Source: Sialis fuliginosa
Lineage: Eukaryota; Arthropoda; Insecta; Megaloptera; Sialidae
Direction of reading: 5' to 3'
DNA: 64,000 bases
Assembly (NCBI GenBank): GCA_961205875.1
Contig: OY540811.1
Coordinates: 34,875,340-34,939,339, forward strand
How positions within the stretch are numbered: position 1 is the stretch's first letter; every line of letters starts with the position of its first letter. Made by a program: the position numbers and the translations under genes. Shown here in pieces: positions 56,172 to 64,000 of the stretch. Under the pieces are notes generated by a model. That model did not search any database and was not told the DNA's origin. It was given only the letters and a program-made list of their open reading frames with translations.

Positions 56172-56444
56172 TAAACAAACATTATTTTTAATTGTAAAAA
56201 CGAATTGGGTCGAAAATCATCATTTCATTCAAATTACATCAAATAATGTCAAATCTAGTCATTTAGACACTAAATATTCGATAAGTATCCAAACTGATGG
56301 ATATGATTTAAAATAATTTGATCCGATTGTTATTGGTAAGAATCGAGACGTTTATTATCAAAATACACCGTTTTAATACAAATCGAGTCGATTTGCAGAT
56401 GTTATATGACTTGTATGATTTAGCTTATGTTTAATCTTTTGCTT
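56172..56444 (-). repeat. Island I12 (reverse)
   Basis: 273-bp subtype, same as I11, 4916 bp downstream. It is also the inner border of the right arm of inverted repeat 1, opposite I10. Confidence 0.92.
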
Positions 56445-57678
56445 ATGTTTGTTTATGGTTATGTTTATGTTTATGTTTATGTATATGTTTATGTTTATGT
56501 TTATGTTTATGTTTATGTTTATGTTTATGTTTATGTTTATGTTTATGTTTATGTTTATGTTTATGTTTATGTTTATGTTTATGTTTATGTTTATGTTTAT
56601 GTTTATGTTTATGTTTATGTTTATGTTTATGTTTATGTTTATGTTTATGTTTATGTTTATGTTTATGTTTATGTTTATGTTTATGTTTATGTTTATGTTT
56701 ATGTTTATGTTTATGTTTATGTTTATGTTTATGTTTATGTTTATGTTTATGTTTATGTTTATGTTTATGTTTATGTTTATGTTTATGTTTATGTTTATGT
56801 TTATGTTTATGTTTATGTTTATGTTTATGTTTATGTTTATGTTTATGTTTATGTTTATGTTTATGTTTATGTTTATATTTATGGTTAGGTTTAGGTTTAG
56901 GTTTAGGTTTAGGTTTAGGTTTATGTTTATGTTTATGTTTATGTTTATGTTTATGTTTATGTTTATGTTTAAATTTATGTTTTAATTTATGTTTATATTT
57001 ATGTTTATGTTTATGTTTATGTTTATGTTTATGTTTATGTTTATGTTTATGTTTATGTTTATGTTTATGTTTATGTTTATGTTTATGTTTATGTTTATGT
57101 TTATGTTTATGTTTATGTTTATGTTTATGTTTATGTTTATGTTTATGTTTATGTTTATGTTTATGTTTATGTTTATGTTTATGTTTATGTTTATGTTTAT
57201 GTTTATGTTTATGTTTATGTTTATGTTTATGTTTATGTTTATGTTTATGTTTATGTTTATGTTTATGTTTATGTTTATGTTTATGTTTATGTTTATGTTT
57301 ATGTTTATGTTTATGTTTATGTTTATGTTTATGTTTATGTTTATGTTTATGGTTAGGTTTAGGTTTAGGTTTAGGTTTAGGTTTAGGTTTATGTTTATGT
57401 TTATGTTTATGTTTATGTTTATGTTTATGTTTATGTTTATGTTTATGTTTATGTTTATGTTTATGTTTATGTTTATGTTTATGTTTATGTTTATGTTTAT
57501 GTTTAAATTTATGTTTTAATTTATGTTTATGTTTATGTTTATGTTTATGTTTATGTTTATGTTTATGTTTATGTTTATGTTTATGTTTATGTTTATGTTT
57601 ATGTGTATGTTTATGTTTATGTTTATGTTTATGTTTATGTTTATGTTTATGTTTATGTTTATGTTTATGTTTATGTTT

Positions 57679-57825
57679 ATATTTATTTTTATGTTAATGT
57701 TTATGTTTATGTTTACGTTTTAATTTATGTTTAAATTTATGTTTGAATTTATGTTTAAGTTTATGTTTAAATTTATGTTTGAAATTATGTTTAAGGATAT
57801 GTTCAAGTTTATGTTTTGATTTATG
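57679..57825 (+). repeat. Marker cassette D18
   Basis: 147-bp copy with GGATATGTTCAAG; mirror partner of D15. Confidence 0.9.
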
Positions 57826-58950
57826 TTTATGTTTATGTTTATGTTTATGTTTATGTTTATGTTTATGTTTATGTTTATGTTTATGTTTATGTTTATGTTT
57901 ATGTTTATGTTTATGTTTATGTTTATGTTTATGTTTATGTTTATGTTTATTTTTATGTTTATGTTTATATTTATGGTTAGGTTTAGGTTTAGGTTTAGGT
58001 TTAGGTTTAGGTTTATGTTTATGTTTATGTTTATGTTTATGTTTATATTTATGTTTATGTTTATGTTTATATTTATGTTTATGTTTATGTTTATGTTTAT
58101 GTTTATGTTTATGTTTATGTTTATGTTTATGTTTATGTTTAAATTTATGTTTTAATTTATGTTTATGTTTATGTTTATGTTTATGTTTATGTTTATGTTT
58201 ATGTTTATGTTTATGTTTATGTTTATGTTTATGTTTATGTTTATGTTTATGTTTATGTTTATGTTTATGTTTATGTTTATGTTTATGTTTATGTTTATGT
58301 TTATGTTTATGTGTATGTTTAAATTTATGTTTTAATTTATGTTTATGTTTATGTTTATGTTTATGTTTATGTTTATTTTTATGTTTATGTTTATATTTAT
58401 GGTTAGGTTTAGGTTTAGGTTTAGGTTTAGGTTTAGGTTTATGTTTATGTTTATGTTTATGTTTATATTTATGTTTATGTTTATGTTTATGTTTATGTTT
58501 ATGTTTATGTTTATGTTTATGTTTATGTTTATGTTTAAATTTATGTTTATGTTTATGTTTATGTTTATGTTTATGTTTATGTTTATGTTTATGTTTATGT
58601 TTATGTTTATGTTTATGTTTATGTTTATGTTTATGTTTATGTTTATGTTTATGTTTATGTTTATGTTTATGTTTATGTTTATGTTTAACTTTATGTTTTA
58701 ATTTATGTTTATGTTTATGTTTATGTTTATGTTTATGTTTATGTTTATGTTTATGTTTATGTTTATGTTTATGTTTATGTTTATGTTTATGTTTATGTTT
58801 ATGTTTATGTTTATGTTTATGTTTATGTTTATGTTTATGTTTATGTTTATGTTTATGTTTATGTTTATGTTTATGTTTATGTTTATGTTTATGTTTATGT
58901 TTATGTTTATGTTTATGTTTATGTTTATGTTTATGTTTATGTTTATGTTT

Positions 58951-59097
58951 ATATTTATTTTTATGTTAATGTTTATGTTTATGTTTACGTTTTAATTTAT
59001 GTTTAAATTTATGTTTGAATTTATGTTTAAGTTTATGTTTAAATTTATGTTTGAAATTATGTTTAAGGATATGTTCAAGTTTATGTTTTGATTTATG
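58951..59097 (+). repeat. Marker cassette D19
   Basis: 147-bp copy with GGATATGTTCAAG; mirror partner of D14. Confidence 0.9.
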
Positions 59098-60651
59098 TTT
59101 ATGTTTATGTTTATGTTTATGTTTATGTTTATGTTTATGTTTATGTTTATGTTTATGTTTATGTTTATGTTTATGTTTATGTTTATGTTTATGTTTATGT
59201 TTATTTTTATGTTTATGTTTATATTTATGGTTAGGTTTAGGTTTAGGTTTAGGTTTAGGTTTAGGTTTATGTTTATGTTTATGTTTATGTTTATGTTTAT
59301 GTTTATGTTTATATTTATGTTTATGTTTATGTTTATATTTATGTTTATGTTTATGTTTATGTTTATGTTTATGTTTATGTTTATGTTTATGTTTAAATTT
59401 ATGTTTTAATTTATGTTTATGTTTATGTTTATGTTTATGTTTATGTTTATGTTTATGTTTATGTTTATGTTTATGTTTATGTTTATGTTTATGTTTATGT
59501 TTATGTTTATGTTTATGTTTATGTTTATGTTTATGTTTATGTTTAAATTTATGTTTTAATTTATGTTTATGTTTATGTTTATGTTTATGTTTATGTTTAT
59601 GTTTATGTTTATGTTTATGTTTATGTTTATGTTTATGTTTATGTTTATGTTTATGTTAATGTTTATGTTTATGTTTATGTTTATGTTTATGTTTATGTTT
59701 ATGTTTATGTTTATGTTTATGTTTATGTTTATGTTTATGTTTATGTTTATGTTTATGTTTATGTTTATGTTTATGTTTATGTTTATGTTTATGTTTATGT
59801 TTATGTTTATGTTTATGTTTATGTTTATGTTTATGTTTATGTTTATGTTTATGTTTATGTTTATGTTTATGTTTATGTTTATGTTTATGTTTATGTTTAT
59901 GTTTATGTTTATGTTTATGTTTATGTTTATGTTTATGTTTATGTTTATGTTTATGTTTATATTTATGGTTAGGTTTAGGTTTAGGTTTAGGTTTAGGTTT
60001 ATGTTTATGTTTATATTTATGTTTATGTTTATGTTTATATTTATGTTTATGTTTATGTTTATGTTTATGTTTATGTTTATGTTTATGTTTAAATTTATGT
60101 TTTAATTTATGTTTATATTTATGTTTATGTTTATGTTTATGTTTATGTTTATGTTTATGTTTATGTTTATGTTTATGTTTATGTTTATGTTTATGTTTAT
60201 GTTTATGTTTAAGTTTATGTTTATGTTTATGTTTATGTTTATGTTTATGTTTATGTTTATGTTTATGTTTATGTTTATGTTTATGTTTATGTTTATGTTT
60301 ATGTTTATGTTTATGTTTATGTTTATGTTTATGTTTAAATTTATGTTTTAATTTATGTTTATGTTTATGTTTATGTTTATGTTTATGTTTATGTTTATGT
60401 TTATGTTTATGTTTATGTTTATGTTTATGTTTATGTTTATGTTTATGTTTATGTTTATGTTTATGTTTATGTTTATGTTTATGTTTATGTTTATGTTTAT
60501 GTTTATGTTTATGTTTATGTTTATGTTTATGTTTATGTTTATGTTTATGTTTATGTTTATGTTTATGTTTATGTTTATGTTTATGTTTATGTTTATGTTT
60601 ATGTTTAAGTTTATGTTTTCAGTTATGTTTGAATTTATGTTTAAATTTATG

Positions 60652-60828
60652 TTCAAATTTAGGTTCAATTTAAAAATAAATTTAAATATAAACAAACATA
60701 AAATTAAACATAAACTTAAACATAAATTAAAACATAAACTTAAACATAAATTTACACATAAATTTAAACATAAACGTAAACATAAATTTACACATAAATT
60801 TAAACATAAACGTAAACATAAACTTGAA
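60652..60828 (+). repeat. Switch element S13
   Basis: 177-bp + strand copy with a private TTTAGGTTCAATTT at its left end and both 36-bp units. It restores + orientation after S11 and S12. Confidence 0.92.
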
Positions 60829-62294
60829 CATAAACATAAACATAAATAAAAACATAAACATAAACATAAACATAAACATAAAAATAAACATAAACATAAA
60901 TTTAAACATAAACATAAACATAAACATAAACATAAACATAAACATAAACATAAACATAAACATAAACATAACTATAAACTTAAACATTAATTTAAACATA
61001 AATTAAAACATAAACTTAAACATAAACTTAAATATAAACTTAAGCATAAACTTAAACATAAACATAAACATAAACATAAACATAAACATAAACATAAACA
61101 TAAACATAAACATAAACATAAACATAAACATAAATTTAAACATAAACATAAACATAAACATAAACATAAACATAAACATAAACATAAACATAAACATAAA
61201 CATAAACATAAACATAAACATAAAAATAAACATAAACATAAACGTAAACATAAACATAAACATAAACATAAATTTAAACATAAACATAAACATAAACATA
61301 AACATAAACATAAACATAAACATAAACATAAACATTAACATAAACATAAACATAAACATAAACATAAACATAAACATAAACATAAACATAAACATAAACA
61401 TAAACATAAACATAAATCAAAACATGAACTTAAACATATCCTTAAACATAATTTCAAACATAAATTTAAACATAAACTTAAACATAAATTCAAAAAATAA
61501 TTTTAAACATAAATTAAAACGTAAACATAAACATAAACATTAACATAAAAATAAATATAAACATTAACAAAAACATAAACATAAACATAAACATAAACAT
61601 AAACATAAACATAAACATAAACATAAACATAAACATAAACATAAACATAAACATAAACATAAACATAAACATAAACATAAACATAAACATAAACATAAAC
61701 ATAAACATAAACATAAACATAAACATAAACATAAACATAAACATAAACATAAATTAAAACATAAATTTAAACATATACATAAACATAAACATAAACATAA
61801 ACATAAACCTAAACCTAAACCTAACCATAAATATAAACATAAACATAAACATAAACATAAACATAAACATAAACATAAACATAAACATAAACATAAACAT
61901 AAACATAAACATAAACATAAACATATACATAAACATAAACATAAACATAAACATAAACATAAACATAAACATAAACATAAACATAAACATAAACATAAAC
62001 ATAAACATAAACATAAACATAAACATAAACATAAACATAAACATAAACATAAACATAAACATAAACATAAACATAAACATAAACATAAACATAAACATAA
62101 ACATAAACATAAACATAAACATAAACATAAACATAAACATAAACATAAACATAAACCTAAACCTAAACTTAAACCTAAACCTAAACCTAACCATAAATAT
62201 AAACATAAACATAAACATAAACATAAACATAAACATAAACATAAACATAAACATATACATAAACATAAACATAAACATAACCTTAAACAAACAT
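60829..62294 (-). repeat. A/C sector 13 (AAACAT array)
   Basis: Post-switch marks include AAATTTAAACAT near 60899 in place of AAATATAAACAT. AAACTT modules are few. D20 is present in reverse. AAACCT blocks start near 61806 (three units) and 62154 (AAACTT in third position). Pure runs fill about 61570-61750 and 61940-62150. The left arm of the inverted island pair begins at about 62154. Confidence 0.91.
61411..61558 (-). repeat. Marker cassette D20 (reverse)
   Basis: 148-bp copy with a private slip (TTCAAAAAATAATTTTAAAC near 61490) and ACATGAACTT near 61423. Confidence 0.88.
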
Positions 62295-62594
62295 AAGCAA
62301 AAGATTAAACATAAGCTAAATCATACAAGTCACATAACATCTGCAAATCGACTCGATTTGTATTAAAACGGTGTATTTTGATAATAAACGTCTCGATTAT
62401 TACAAATAACAATCGGATCAAATTATTTTAAATCATATCCATCAGTTTGGATACTTATCGAATATTTAGTGTCTAAATGACTAGATTTTTACATTATTTA
62501 ATGTAATTTGAATGAAATGATGATTTTCGACCCAATTCGTTTTTACAATTAAAAATAATGTTTGTTTAAGTTTATGTTTAGTTTATGTTTTAAT
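62154..62594 (+). repeat. Inverted repeat 2, left arm
   Basis: AAACCT block, AAACATATACAT mark, ACCTTAAACAAACATAAG border and island I13 recur as the exact reverse complement around I14. I13 and I14 are symmetric about position 63000 (62295+63705 = 62568+63432 = 126000). The AAATAT marks outside differ by four hexamers. Inward, identity ends about 26 bp beyond the island. Confidence 0.9.
62295..62568 (+). repeat. Island I13
   Basis: 274-bp subtype defined by AAGTCACATAACATC, GATTATTACAAATAAC and AGATTTTTACATTATTTAAT, shared only with I14. These make it the most diverged island type here, yet the 17-bp palindrome is intact (62345-62361). Confidence 0.93.
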
Positions 62595-62647
62595 TTATGT
62601 TTATGTTTATGTTTAAGTTTATGTTTTATTTTATGTTTATGTTTATG
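62569..62647 (+). repeat. T/G sector 13 (79-bp remnant)
   Basis: Only the frozen flank remains between I13 and S14, with TTTTATTTTATG fused directly to switch sequence. It is the shortest island-switch spacing in the window. Confidence 0.92.
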
Positions 62648-62824
62648 TTCAAGTTTATGTTTACGTTTATGTTTAAATTTATGTGTAAATTTATGTTTAC
62701 GTTTATGTTTAAATTTATGTGTAAATTTATGTTTAAGTTTATGTTTTAATTTATGTTTAAGTTTATGTTTAATTTTATGTTTGTTTATATTTAAATTTAT
62801 TTTTAAATTAAACCTAAATTTGAA
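62648..62824 (-). repeat. Switch element S14 (reverse)
   Basis: 177-bp reverse copy with both 36-bp units. It lies between the two arms of inverted repeat 2. Confidence 0.92.
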
Positions 62825-63431
62825 CATAAATTTAAACATAAATTTAAACATAAATTAAAACATAAACTTAAACATAAACATAAACATAAACATAAACATA
62901 AACATAAACATAAACATAAACATAAACATAAACATAAATTTAAACATAAACATAAACATAAACATAAACATAAACATAAACATAAACATAAACATAAACA
63001 TAAACATAAACATAAACATAAACATAAACATAAACATAAACATAAACATAAACATAAATCAAAACATAAACTTAAACATATCCTTAAACATAATTTCAAA
63101 CATAAATTTAAACATAAACTTAAACATAAACATAAACATAAACATAAACATAAACATAAACATAAACATAAACATAAACATAAACATAAACATAAACATA
63201 AACATAAACATAAACATAAACATAAACATAAACATAAACATAAACATAAACATAAACATAAACATAAACATAAACATAAACATAAACATAAACATAAACA
63301 TAAACATAAACATAAACATAAACATAAACATAAACATAAACATAAACATAAACATAAACATAAACATAAACATAAACATAAAAATAACAAAAAAAAAACA
63401 TAAACATTAAAACATAAACTAAACATAAACT
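62825..63431 (-). repeat. A/C sector 14 (AAACAT array)
   Basis: Contains one AAATTT mark near 62936, the shortened cassette D21, a pure AAACAT run (63124-63380) and then an A-rich junction (AAAAATAACAAAAAAAAAAC near 63380-63399) not seen elsewhere, directly before the flank of I14. Confidence 0.92.
63053..63123 (-). repeat. Marker cassette D21 (reverse, truncated)
   Basis: Only about 71 of 147 bp remain. The part with TTTACG and ATATTTATTTTT has been replaced by pure AAACAT array. Confidence 0.85.
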
Positions 63432-63873
63432 TAAACAAACATTATTTTTAATTGTAAAAACGAATTGGGTCGAAAATCATCATTTCATTCAAATTACATT
63501 AAATAATGTAAAAATCTAGTCATTTAGACACTAAATATTCGATAAGTATCCAAACTGATGGATATGATTTAAAATAATTTGATCCGATTGTTATTTGTAA
63601 TAATCGAGACGTTTATTATCAAAATACACCGTTTTAATACAAATCGAGTCGATTTGCAGATGTTATGTGACTTGTATGATTTAGCTTATGTTTAATCTTT
63701 TGCTTATGTTTGTTTAAGGTTATGTTTATGTTTATGTTTATGTATATGTTTATGTTTATGTTTATGTTTATGTTTATGTTTATGTTTATGTTTATGTTTA
63801 TGTTTATGTTTATGTTTATGTTTATATTTATGGTTAGGTTTAGGTTTAGGTTTAAGTTTAGGTTTAGGTTTAT
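63406..63873 (-). repeat. Inverted repeat 2, right arm
   Basis: Reverse complement of 62154-62594. The pure hexamer stretch between ATGTATATG and the ATATTTATGG mark is four units longer than in the left arm. The arm may continue past the window edge. Confidence 0.9.
63432..63705 (-). repeat. Island I14 (reverse)
   Basis: 274-bp subtype, matching I13 in every diagnostic change. The palindrome is intact at 63639-63655. Confidence 0.93.
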
Positions 63874-64000
63874 GTTTATGTTTATGTTTATGTTTATGTT
63901 TATGTTTATGTTTATGTTTATGTTTATGTTTATGTTTATGTTTATGTTTATGTTTATGTTTATGTTTATGTTTATGTTTATGTTTATGTTTATGTTTATG
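63706..64000 (+). repeat. T/G sector 14 (ATGTTT array, cut by window edge)
   Basis: TTAAGGTTATG border, ATGTATATG mark near 63743, then a TTTAGG block starting near 63833 with TTTAAG as one unit, then pure ATGTTT to the end of the window. Confidence 0.93.

Larger units (their letters stand above)
51809..56444 (-). repeat. Tandem 4.9-kb duplication, second copy
   Basis: S12, D17, H3, H4 and I12 in the same order as 46911-51528. A TTTTAACAT change near 55889 is private to this copy. Confidence 0.88.
56172..59409 (-). repeat. Inverted repeat 1, right arm
   Basis: Mirror copy of 43049-46383: I12, two TTTAGG blocks, D18, two TTTAGG modules, D19, one TTTAGG module. The spacer between the arms (46384-56171, about 9.8 kb) contains the tandem 4.9-kb duplication. 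Beyond about 59410 the mirror relation is lost. Confidence 0.85.
56445..60651 (+). repeat. T/G sector 12 (ATGTTT array carrying TTTAGG blocks)
   Basis: The longest T/G sector and the main one with TTTAGG blocks, because it is an inverted A/C-type sector. Blocks start near 56884, 57352, 57977, 58402, 59230 and 59969 (the last with five units). Very long pure runs occur at about 56485-56875, 57000-57350, 59660-59960 and 60355-60605. D18 and D19 lie within. The end (TTTTCAGTTATG near 60616) is a private junction before S13. Confidence 0.93.

Noticed and set aside
1..64000. Centromere identity
   Set aside because: Higher-order satellite structure is compatible with a centromere, but nothing in the sequence separates it from pericentromeric or other heterochromatin; CENH3 data would be needed.

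Overview
This 64 kb window is nuclear satellite DNA. No protein-coding gene, RNA gene or recognisable transposon could be supported. Nearly all of it is one hexamer, ATGTTT (AAACAT on the other strand), with point-mutated variants kept in hexamer register. GC is very low, near the one-in-six expected from the hexamer. Such long, higher-order-organised arrays point to eukaryotic heterochromatin (pericentromeric, centromeric or subtelomeric). The species cannot be told from the sequence. Open frames up to several hundred codons are an artefact: ATGTTT has no stop in three frames (Met-Phe, Cys-Leu, Val-Tyr) and its complement has none in two (Lys-His, Asn-Ile).

Layout. The array is cut into sectors of alternating polarity: T/G sectors read ATGTTT on the + strand and A/C sectors read AAACAT. 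Two non-interchangeable elements mark the flips. (1) A 273-280 bp island (I1-I14) of non-hexamer sequence sits at every A/C-to-T/G flip. Each copy carries a perfect 17-bp palindrome. (2) A 141-177 bp switch (S1-S14) of diverged hexamers sits at every T/G-to-A/C flip. The two alternate without exception: S1-I1-S2-I2 and so on to S14-I14. Islands and switches are on the + strand up to about 46.4 kb. S11, I11, S12, I12, S14 and I14 are on the - strand, S13 and I13 on the +. The flip direction at islands and switches is the same in either orientation.

Sector content. T/G sectors after + islands usually carry a frozen 12-bp-register flank, pure hexamer runs and one to three copies of a 147-bp marker cassette (D1-D21). 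A/C sectors usually start with AAACTT/AAATTT-rich modules. They continue with about 0.3-0.5 kb modules, each holding a short block, mostly six or so units, of AAACCT (TTTAGG on the other strand). I count about 68 such blocks. Many A/C sectors end in a long pure hexamer run against the island.

History. Large duplications lie over this plan: a tandem 6.9/6.7 kb unit (I1-I3), a direct 16.7/12.9 kb segmental duplication (about 10.5-27.2 and 29.7-42.7 kb), a tandem 4.9 kb unit (46.9-51.5 and 51.8-56.4 kb), an inverted pair (43.05-46.38 and 56.17-59.41 kb) and an inverted island pair centred at 63,000. Shared private variants, such as CC at 14560/33112 and single 36-bp units in S5/S9, support these relationships. 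The islands are the part that most deserves follow-up, because they are the only non-hexamer sequence and their placement is strict.
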